Shown here: piece after piece, positions 1 through 5,110 of the stretch
Position numbering within the stretch: position 1 is the first letter of the stretch
Layout: each line of letters opens with the position of its first letter
Assembly (NCBI GenBank): GCA_023249815.1
Contig: JAHFBX010000165.1
Span: 1-6,667, forward strand
Direction: 5' to 3'
Origin: Candidatus Eiseniibacteriota bacterium
Lineage (GTDB): Bacteria > Eisenbacteria > RBG-16-71-46
DNA length: 6,667 bases
Position numbers and translations under genes: made by a program
Notes under the pieces: model-generated
Databases searched by the model: none
The model's input: only the letters and a program-made list of their open reading frames with translations
What the model was told of the DNA's origin: nothing

Positions 1-2
1 TT

Positions 3-848
3 TCACTGGAGCACGAAGAAGCGTTGCACGAGCGTGCGTCCTGCGGCCTGCAGGACGGCCACGCACAGTCCGGGGCGCACGCCGGAGCGCGCGGGCGCGA
101 ATGCCACCGCGTGCGGGCCCGCGGCGTGTTCACCATCGGCGAGCCGGAAGAGTTCGCGGCCCTGCACGTCGTAGACCGAGAGCCGCGCACGTCCGGGCTC
201 GGGCAGCGAGAACGTGATGCGTCCTGCGCTCTGCACGGGGTCGGGCGAGACACGCGACAGCGAAAGCACATGCGAACTACGTACGTCCGCTGAGACGAAC
301 ACCACTTTGACACTGTCGAGCGCCGGGCCCCACGCGCCGGCGTCCAGGCTCGCGAACTTGAGCGTGGTGCTGGTGCTGTTCGCGGTGAAGTCGAGCGACT
401 GCTGCAGCCAGTGCATGTCCCAGTGCCATGCCGGCGTGATGTCGTACGTGAAGTCCTGCGTGGCCGAGCCCGCCGTGACGCGAACGTGCTTGAGCGTCGG
501 AGACGAGAACGGTTCACCGGTGAGCCAGAACGTGAGCCGGTAGACGGAGCCTGGCGACGACGCGAACGCCTGTTCGATGGCCCCCGGACCCGTGCTGCTG
601 AGAACGACGCTTCGCTGCCCGGCGTAGGGCGCCCAGTAGTTGTCGGTGACGATGTTCACCGCGCCGCCGGTGACGGTCCAGCCCGTGAGCGCGGTGTTGC
701 CGGGCGCCACAGCAAAGATCGGATTCGCGAGCGGGATCACCGGCCCGGCCTCGAAACTGCCGTTCACGATCGCCTGGGCATGCGCAGGTGCGACGCTCGC
801 GAGGAGCATCGCGGTGAGCAGCACCGCACGCGGCGGAACCCTGCGCAA
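3..848 (-). CDS. Secreted choice-of-anchor C (DUF642-like) protein with C-terminal FlgD/Por-like sorting domain
   Basis: Exported surface or secreted protein, probably carbohydrate- or envelope-associated; the exact role is unknown. Numbered from the TTG start (281 residues), residues 1-24 form a signal peptide: basic RR near the start, a hydrophobic core (AVLLTAMLLASVAPA), then an AHA|QA signal peptidase I site. Residues 27-185 match the choice-of-anchor C/DUF642 beta-sandwich: an IVNGSFEAG opening, GWTVTGGAVNIV, GPGAIEQAF, a QDFTYDITP stretch and a closing GPALDSVKVVF. Residues about 200-281 resemble the FlgD/Por-type sorting domain (SPDPV, ITFSLPEPGRARLSVYD, QGREL), ending RTLVQRFFVLQ. Its usual PAGVYF segment is degenerate here (RPGLCVAVLQ). 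Start choice: the ORF extends to an ATG at 926, but that adds 26 residues before the signal peptide and has no good ribosome-binding site. The TTG at 846-848 has GGAGG seven bases upstream. The gene is transcribed divergently from pabB. Family assignment is firm; function is open. Confidence 0.85.
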   Translation of the reverse strand: MRRVPPRAVLLTAMLLASVAPAHAQAIVNGSFEAGPVIPLANPIFAVAPGNTALTGWTVTGGAVNIVTDNYWAPYAGQRSVVLSSTGPGAIEQAFASSPGSVYRLTFWLTGEPFSSPTLKHVRVTAGSATQDFTYDITPAWHWDMHWLQQSLDFTANSTSTTLKFASLDAGAWGPALDSVKVVFVSADVRSSHVLSLSRVSPDPVQSAGRITFSLPEPGRARLSVYDVQGRELFRLADGEHAAGPHAVAFAPARSGVRPGLCVAVLQAAGRTLVQRFFVLQ

Positions 849-855
849 GGACGCG

Positions 856-860
856 CCTCC
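856..860 (-). promoter_or_regulatory. Ribosome-binding site GGAGG that decides a TTG start
   Basis: On the minus strand GGAGG lies seven bases before the TTG codon at 848-846, ideal Shine-Dalgarno spacing. Starting there puts the positively charged RR and hydrophobic core right at the N-terminus, as in a normal signal peptide. The upstream ATG at 926 has no comparable site. Confidence 0.6.
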
Positions 861-921
861 AGGGACGGGAGGGTGACGGACGACGGCAGGCACACGGCCT
901 CCCTGCCTGGTGACGCGCTCA

Positions 922-951
922 AGCATAGGGCCGTGTTCTCACTTCGGTCCA
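922..951 (-). promoter_or_regulatory. Candidate promoter for the choice-of-anchor C gene
   Basis: On the minus strand TGGACC (951-946, four of six matches to TTGACA) is followed after 18 bases by TATGCT (927-922, four of six matches to TATAAT). The predicted transcription start is near 915, giving a leader of about 67 bases to the TTG start. The ATG at 926 lies inside this -10 box, which is a further argument that it is not the start codon. This rests on consensus matching only. Confidence 0.35.
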
Positions 952-962
952 TGCGGGATTCG

Positions 963-999
963 GGTGGTTCCGCCGCTGCCGCGGAGGCGCGGAGCCACC
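963..999. repeat. Inverted repeat (11-base arms) in the divergent intergenic region
   Basis: The arms GGTGGTTCCGC (963-973) and GCGGAGCCACC (989-999) pair over 11 positions, with one G-U wobble in plus-strand RNA and a 15-base spacer. A further G-U pair (962/1000) could extend the stem. No T-run follows on either strand, so it is not a classic intrinsic terminator. It lies 81 bases before the pabB ATG and upstream of the divergent candidate promoter. It could be an operator or an RNA hairpin, or a chance pairing in GC-rich DNA. Confidence 0.45.
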
Positions 1000-1068
1000 T
1001 TCCGGCCGCGCCTGTTCCTGACGTGGTCGCATGGACCTGGTGTTCGGGCGGCACCCGGAGGGACCGGG

Positions 1069-1074
1069 TAGGCT
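1069..1074 (+). promoter_or_regulatory. -10-like TAGGCT immediately before pabB
   Basis: TAGGCT fits TANNNT and ends six bases before the pabB ATG, the position expected for a leaderless transcript starting at or near the start codon. No convincing -35 box is seen 15-19 bases upstream. A bare AGG at 1070-1072 could act as a weak ribosome-binding site instead; GGAGGGA at 1057-1063 is too far away (17 bases). Confidence 0.3.
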
Positions 1075-1080
1075 TGCCGC

Positions 1081-2508
1081 ATGGCACGCACGCTCACCGC
1101 GCTTCCAACCCTCGCCCACGAGGTGTTCCCGCAGTGGGACCCCCTGGCCGCCCTCGGCGCCTGGCCCGGCGCGTTCGTGCTGCGCTCGTCGCTCGCCGAT
1201 CCCGGCGCCAGCAGACGCCAAGCGCGCTGGACGTTGTTCGGCGCCGATCCGTTCGCGAGCTTTCGCGGCGACGACGCGCTCGGGCTCGCGGCGCGCTTCC
1301 GCGAGTGCGCCGCGCGCGTCGCCGCGCCGGACCGCGCGCGCGAGGCCGGCGTGCCGTTCGCGGGCGGGGCCGTGGGCTACTGGGCGTACGACTACGGGCG
1401 CCGGCTCGAACGGCTGCCCGAAAGGGCGCGCGACGACTTGATGCTACCGGACCGGCTGGTGGGACTCTATGACGTGGTGGGTGCCCACGACCACGACACG
1501 GGGCGCACCTGGCTGTTCTCGAGCGGGCTGCCGGCGGGAGACGACGCGCGCGCGGAGCGGGCGAGTGCGCGGCTCGAACGATTCCGCGAGCGGCTCGAGT
1601 CGGGGGCTCCGAGCGCGTCCTCAGCGCCGCCGCTCCCCCGTGCGCGACATGTCGCACGCAGCACGTTCACGCCCGACGGCTACCGGCGCGCCGTGGACGA
1701 CGTGCGCGACGCCATCCGGCGAGGCGACATCTTCCAGGCGAACCTGTCGCAACGCTGGTCGCTGCCCTTGCGCGGCGCGCACACGCACGCTCTCTCCCTG
1801 GACCAGGCGCTGCGCGCGCACACGCCGTCGCCATTCGCGGCGACGCTCCTGTGCGGCGACCACGCGGTGCTGTCCGCGAGCCCCGAGTCGTTCCTGCGCC
1901 GGCGCGGCGACGAGGTGCAGTCGCGTCCCATCAAGGGCACGCGCCCGCGCGGCTCGGATGCACTCGACGACGTTCGGCTCGCCGCGGAGCTGCAAGCCAG
2001 CGCGAAAGACCGCGCCGAGAACGTGATGATCGTGGACGTGCTTCGGAACGACCTCGGCCGGGTGTGCGAGACCGGCAGCGTGCGCGTGCCCGAACTGTGC
2101 GCGCTCGAGCAGTTTCCTCAGGTCTGGCACCTGACCAGCACCGTGACCGGGCGGCTTCGCGCCGGGATGGACGCGTGGGCGCTCCTCGACGCCTGCTTCC
2201 CGGGCGGCAGCATCACCGGCGCGCCGAAGATCCGCGCCATGGAGGTGCTGGAGTCGCTGGAGCCCGTCCGCCGCCACTTCTATACAGGCGCGATCGGCTG
2301 GGTGGGCTGGGACGGGGACGCGGATTGGAACATCGCCATCCGTACCGCGGTCGCCACGCCCGAGGCGCTCTATTGGAGCGCGGGCGGTGGCATCACCGCG
2401 GACAGCGATTCGGAGGCCGAGTACCAGGAGTCCTTGGCGAAGGCGGAGGGCCTGCGCGCGGCGTTCGCGAGCGTGCTGGGTGACGTGCGGCTTGACGCGG
2501 CCGACTGA
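1081..2508 (+). CDS. pabB: Aminodeoxychorismate synthase component I
   Basis: Converts chorismate, with ammonia supplied by a PabA/TrpG-type glutaminase, to 4-amino-4-deoxychorismate, the first step of p-aminobenzoate synthesis for folate; cytoplasmic. The 475-residue length fits the family. The N-terminal domain holds FVLRSSLADP (32-41) where TrpE would carry the LLES tryptophan-binding motif, and FAGGAVGYWAYDYG (93-106). The C-terminal chorismate-binding domain has PIKGTRPRG (283-291), whose Lys285 is the PabB-type catalytic lysine (TrpE has Ala there), then ENVMIVDVLRNDLGR (313-327), QVWHLTSTV with His350, and PGGSITGAPKIRAME (374-388). A GGGITADSDSEAEY block closes it. All core motifs are intact. 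The ATG is the first possible start: an in-frame TAG lies at 1069-1071. pabC follows after 33 bases in the same frame. Anthranilate synthase TrpE is the main alternative, made unlikely by the PIKGT lysine and the pabC neighbour. Confidence 0.95.
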   Translation: MARTLTALPTLAHEVFPQWDPLAALGAWPGAFVLRSSLADPGASRRQARWTLFGADPFASFRGDDALGLAARFRECAARVAAPDRAREAGVPFAGGAVGYWAYDYGRRLERLPERARDDLMLPDRLVGLYDVVGAHDHDTGRTWLFSSGLPAGDDARAERASARLERFRERLESGAPSASSAPPLPRARHVARSTFTPDGYRRAVDDVRDAIRRGDIFQANLSQRWSLPLRGAHTHALSLDQALRAHTPSPFAATLLCGDHAVLSASPESFLRRRGDEVQSRPIKGTRPRGSDALDDVRLAAELQASAKDRAENVMIVDVLRNDLGRVCETGSVRVPELCALEQFPQVWHLTSTVTGRLRAGMDAWALLDACFPGGSITGAPKIRAMEVLESLEPVRRHFYTGAIGWVGWDGDADWNIAIRTAVATPEALYWSAGGGITADSDSEAEYQESLAKAEGLRAAFASVLGDVRLDAAD

Positions 2509-2533
2509 CATGCGCGGCCGCCCGCGCTAACGT
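2505..2533 (+). promoter_or_regulatory. Candidate pabC promoter overlapping the pabB stop codon
   Basis: CTGACA at 2505-2510 matches five of six bases of TTGACA and contains the pabB TGA stop. After exactly 17 bases comes TAACGT (2528-2533), a TANNNT -10-like box. Its end is eight bases before the pabC ATG, so transcription would begin at or a base or two before the start codon. No purine-rich ribosome-binding site lies between. Consensus evidence only. Confidence 0.4.
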
Positions 2534-2541
2534 CCGCGTCC

Positions 2542-3450
2542 ATGTCTCCGCCTCCTGCGAAGCTGCCGCTCCCTCCCGGCGCCAGGATTCCGGACCGCGC
2601 CGTGTGGCTGAACGGCTCGCTCGTGCGCGGCCACGAGGCCGCGATCTCGTTGTGGGACCGCGGCGCGCGCGATGGCGGCGCGCTGTTCGAGACGCTGCGG
2701 ACTTATGCCGGCCGCCCGTTCGCGTGGCAGCAGCACATGGAGCGGCTCGTCCTCTCCGCCGCCGAGCTGGGTTTCCCGGTGCCTCCGTCACCGGCGCGAT
2801 TGCGCGAGGCCGTGGACGAGGTGCTCGAGGCAGAGAGACTCACCGACGCCGTGGTGCGGATCACGGTGACGCGCGGCATCCCGGGCGGACGACCGGTGCG
2901 GACGGGCGCCTGGGTCGAGACCGAGTCCCTGGGCGGCCGGCTGTGGGCCGGCGCACGCATGCGGCACCCGAGCGGCGACGGTCCGGCCGGCGGCAGTGCG
3001 ATCGTGTCGCGCACGCCGTTCGCGCCCGGGCGGCTGGGCCGCCACAAGACCACGAGCCGGCTCGCCTACGACCTCGCGCGCGAGGAGGCGCGCGCCGCCG
3101 GCGCGGACGAGGCGCTGCTCGTCTCGCCGGCCGGACACGTGCTCGAGGGTGCGGTGAGCAACTTGTTCGTGGTGCGGCCCGACGGCCTGGTCGTGACGCC
3201 GCCGCTCGAGTCCGACGTGCTGCCGGGGGTGACGCGCGCGTGCGTGCTGAGGCTGGCGCGCTCGATCGGGCTCGAAGCGCGCGAGGGCTCGGTGAGCCTC
3301 GAGATGTTGCGCATGGCCGATGAGGTGTTCGTCACCAACTCGGTGCAGGAGGTGCTGCCGCTCGCCGCAGTCGCCGGCCGACCCGTGCCGTCGCGGGACG
3401 TGGCGCTGCGACTGCTCGCCGAATACCGGCGACTCGTGGCACTCGGCTGA
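2542..3450 (+). CDS. pabC: Aminodeoxychorismate lyase (class IV PLP aminotransferase fold)
   Basis: Cleaves 4-amino-4-deoxychorismate to p-aminobenzoate and pyruvate with pyridoxal phosphate; cytoplasmic. The 302 residues follow the fold-type IV plan: WLNGSLV near 22-28, ISLWDRGARDGGALFETLR (35-53, the family's DRG...G..FET signature), HMERL, then LGRHKTTSR with Lys169 as the PLP Schiff-base lysine. LEGAVSNLFVV carries Glu202, which contacts the PLP ring nitrogen in this family, and DEVFVTNSVQEVLPL is the late substrate-side motif. Branched-chain and D-amino-acid aminotransferases share this fold; placement directly after pabB favours the lyase. The ATG has no Shine-Dalgarno site; a GTG at 2602 would remove 20 residues but keep all motifs. 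Only one TGA separates this frame from pabB. The 8-20 residue N-terminal stretch is Pro-rich and not conserved-looking. Confidence 0.88.
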   Translation: MSPPPAKLPLPPGARIPDRAVWLNGSLVRGHEAAISLWDRGARDGGALFETLRTYAGRPFAWQQHMERLVLSAAELGFPVPPSPARLREAVDEVLEAERLTDAVVRITVTRGIPGGRPVRTGAWVETESLGGRLWAGARMRHPSGDGPAGGSAIVSRTPFAPGRLGRHKTTSRLAYDLAREEARAAGADEALLVSPAGHVLEGAVSNLFVVRPDGLVVTPPLESDVLPGVTRACVLRLARSIGLEAREGSVSLEMLRMADEVFVTNSVQEVLPLAAVAGRPVPSRDVALRLLAEYRRLVALG

Positions 3451-3472
3451 GTCCACCTCGCCACGCCGAGTG
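3440..3472 (+). terminator. Hairpin at the end of pabC, possible weak terminator
   Basis: CACTCGGC (3440-3447) and GCCGAGTG (3465-3472) pair perfectly over eight bases around a 17-base loop that contains the pabC stop codon. No T-run follows, so it does not meet the intrinsic terminator pattern. It may stabilise the mRNA end or be a coincidence. Confidence 0.25.
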
Positions 3473-3560
3473 GCGCGCGCTCCACACGGCCTTCCGCATC
3501 ACGACGTCCAGTTTCGTGCAATTCGAGCGACGCGCGCGCCCCGAGCGGCATGCGTGCGAG

Positions 3561-3566
3561 TAAGCT
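3561..3566 (+). promoter_or_regulatory. Possible -10 box (TAAGCT) upstream of the hydrolase gene
   Basis: TAAGCT is the only TANNNT hexamer in the 210-base gap before the hydrolase. It would imply a leader of about 88 bases carrying the GAGGA ribosome-binding site. No matching -35 box is seen, and one such hexamer is expected by chance in a gap of this size. Nothing else of note is seen in 3473-3651. Confidence 0.15.
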
Positions 3567-3651
3567 ATCGGTGGCACGCGCAGTGCACTGAATCCCCGGT
3601 GGAACACGCACCCGCCGGCCACCCGGCACGCGCGGCCGTCCCTGAGCGAGC

Positions 3652-3656
3652 GAGGA
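3652..3656 (+). promoter_or_regulatory. Ribosome-binding site GAGGA of the hydrolase gene
   Basis: GAGGA ends four bases before the ATG at 3661, within a purine-rich GCGAGGACAGG stretch. This supports that start and shows that Shine-Dalgarno initiation is used in this genome, in contrast to pabB, pabC and the kinase. Confidence 0.55.
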
Positions 3657-3660
3657 CAGG

Positions 3661-5034
3661 ATGCAGGTGAAGGGCGGAAGACTCGAACTGCTGGTGCCGC
3701 ACCTGCTCCGCGGGCAGCTCTTGCGGCCGGGGTTCGTCCGGCTGAGCCTTCGCCTCGGGCTCACGCGGCAGATGCCGGCGTGGGCCAAGCTCCAGTTCAC
3801 GAACAACGGCATCACGCCCGCCGACCTGGAGCTCGTGCTCGGGCGCATCACCAGCCTCACCTCCTGGGTGGACGAGTGGGAGAGCCTGGGCCGCGCGCAC
3901 GAACAGGCGGGGCAGGACGCCCTCACGCTGGGCAAATCCGCCCAGGCCAGCCAGCGCTTCCTGTGGGCGAGCGCCGCTTACAACTTCGCCCAGTACGTCG
4001 TGTTCATGGACCCCGCGCGCAAGCAGCGCCTGCACGATCAGTGCGTCCGCGCCTACGCCGCCGCCGGCCCGCTCGTGCCCAACCCTGTGCTGCCGTTCGA
4101 GGTGGAGTTCCGCAAGCGCGTGGTGCGCGGCTGCCTGCGGCTGCCCGACGGGCCCGCGCCGCATCCCGTGGTGGTGATCTTCAACGGCACGAACGGTGTG
4201 AAGGAGGAACTGCACGACTGGTCCGACGCGTTCCTCGAGCGCGGCGTCGCGACCGTCACGCTCGACGGGCCGGGGCTCGGCCAGACGTTTCATCGCCTCG
4301 GCACGGTGGCCGAGCCGAGGCCGCTCGGCGTGGCGATCATGAACCACATCGAATCCATGCCCGAGCTGGACTCCGACGCGGTGGCCTACATGGGGCTCTC
4401 GCTTGGCGGCTATGCCGCCATCCGCATGGCGTCCTACGACCAGCGCGTGCGCTGCGTGGCCGCGGTGAGTCCACCCTACTCCGTGGACGTGTACTGGAAC
4501 GTGACGCTGTTCTCGATGCGCAAGGAACTGGCGTCGCTCTATGCCATGAGCATCGACGAGATGGACCGGTTCATCCCGCGCATCACGCTCGAGCACACGC
4601 TGCCCGACTTCAAGGCGCCGCTCATGCTGGCCGGGGGCGGGCACGACATGATCACACCGAGCGACGAGGCCAAGCGCATCTTCACGCACGCGCGCTGCGA
4701 GCGGGAGCTCATCTACTATCCGCGGGGTGCCCACGAGTGCTTCAACGTGCTCGCCGACCTGCGGCCGCGCATGAGCGGCTGGGTGGCGCGGCACCTCCAG
4801 AAGCACCGCGCCGCGCCGCCGTCGCGGCCGAGGCGCGCCGGCCCCGATCCGCGTGACGCCGCGTTCGTCGCGGCCGAGGCGGTGGACCCGGACTTCGCCG
4901 ACGACCTGGCCGGCGAGGGACCGCGCCTCGAGTGGCACTCGCACCGCGCGAACCGATCGCTCGCTGCGCGCTTCAGCTGGCCGTGGGCCGCCGAGCGTCA
5001 CGTGCAGGTCGTGCGCGAGACCGCGATCGGCTGA
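3661..5034 (+). CDS. FrsA/DUF1100-like alpha/beta hydrolase with C-terminal extension
   Basis: Predicted cytoplasmic serine hydrolase (esterase- or C-C-hydrolase-like); substrate unknown. No signal peptide or membrane segment is visible in its 457 residues. Residues 1 to about 140 form a helical domain (WVDEWESLGRAHEQAG; an alanine- and aromatic-rich FLWASAAYNFAQYV stretch), like the lid region of FrsA and 2,6-dihydroxypseudooxynicotine hydrolase. The alpha/beta core runs about 140-380: VVVIFNGTNGVKEE (170-183, oxyanion-hole region), LDGPGLGQ (201-208), the nucleophile elbow GLSLGGY with Ser247, AGGGHDMITP with Asp329, and RGAHECFN with His358. The triad is complete. After about residue 380 comes a non-family tail: a Pro/Arg-rich linker (383-398), an acidic stretch, and an ending with SWPWAAERHV. 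The ATG is backed by GAGGA. It sits after pabC (210-base gap) and 76 bases before a kinase gene, with no clear pathway link to either. Dienelactone-hydrolase-like or acetyl-esterase activity is possible. Confidence 0.85.
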   Translation: MQVKGGRLELLVPHLLRGQLLRPGFVRLSLRLGLTRQMPAWAKLQFTNNGITPADLELVLGRITSLTSWVDEWESLGRAHEQAGQDALTLGKSAQASQRFLWASAAYNFAQYVVFMDPARKQRLHDQCVRAYAAAGPLVPNPVLPFEVEFRKRVVRGCLRLPDGPAPHPVVVIFNGTNGVKEELHDWSDAFLERGVATVTLDGPGLGQTFHRLGTVAEPRPLGVAIMNHIESMPELDSDAVAYMGLSLGGYAAIRMASYDQRVRCVAAVSPPYSVDVYWNVTLFSMRKELASLYAMSIDEMDRFIPRITLEHTLPDFKAPLMLAGGGHDMITPSDEAKRIFTHARCERELIYYPRGAHECFNVLADLRPRMSGWVARHLQKHRAAPPSRPRRAGPDPRDAAFVAAEAVDPDFADDLAGEGPRLEWHSHRANRSLAARFSWPWAAERHVQVVRETAIG

Positions 5035-5042
5035 CATCGCTT

Positions 5043-5059
5043 GGCGAGCCTGCCTCGCC
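5043..5059 (+). terminator. Small hairpin after the hydrolase gene
   Basis: GGCGAG (5043-5048) and CTCGCC (5054-5059) form a perfect six-base stem with a five-base loop, starting eight bases after the hydrolase stop codon. The position suits a terminator but no T-run follows, so termination there is uncertain and read-through into the kinase gene is possible. Confidence 0.3.
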
Positions 5060-5098
5060 GTGCGGGCCTGCATCACTGGCGCGCGCGGTGAGGTGAGG

Positions 5099-5104
5099 TA
5101 GATT
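5099..5104 (+). promoter_or_regulatory. -10-like TAGATT immediately before the kinase gene
   Basis: TAGATT fits TANNNT and ends six bases before the kinase ATG, the same spacing as TAGGCT before pabB. The best -35-like sequence 17 bases upstream (CTGGCG, 5076-5081) matches TTGACA at only three positions. A GAGG at 5095-5098 lies 12 bases from the ATG, rather far for a ribosome-binding site but not excluded. Confidence 0.3.
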
Positions 5105-5110
5105 CGCAGC

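Larger units (their letters stand above)
849..1080. other. Divergent intergenic region
   Basis: This 232-base stretch separates the minus-strand surface protein from plus-strand pabB. It holds the leader and candidate promoter of the surface protein, a near-perfect 11-base inverted repeat at 963-999, smaller interleaved inverted repeats at 885-936, and a -10-like TAGGCT just before pabB. No credible small gene is seen; the open frames crossing it give arginine-rich translations typical of GC-rich non-coding frames. Confidence 0.7.

Noticed and set aside
411..1472. Plus-strand open frame (353 codons) spanning the surface-protein gene, the intergenic region and the start of pabB
   Set aside because: The translation is extremely arginine-rich and spans two genuine genes on opposite strands; no start signal or domain.
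1081..2508. Anthranilate synthase component I (TrpE) as the identity of the first plus-strand gene
   Set aside because: The LLES tryptophan-binding motif is absent, the PIKGT lysine is typical of PabB, and pabC follows immediately.
1621..2511. Minus-strand open frame (296 codons) opposite pabB
   Set aside because: Shadow of pabB: no family motifs, and the plus strand holds conserved PabB motifs throughout.
2542..3450. Branched-chain or D-amino-acid aminotransferase as the identity of the second plus-strand gene
   Set aside because: Shares the fold and the PLP lysine, so not excluded by sequence alone, but its position directly after pabB favours aminodeoxychorismate lyase.
3440..3472. Intrinsic terminator after pabC
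   Set aside because: The stem is real but there is no T-run and the loop is long; kept only as a low-confidence hairpin.
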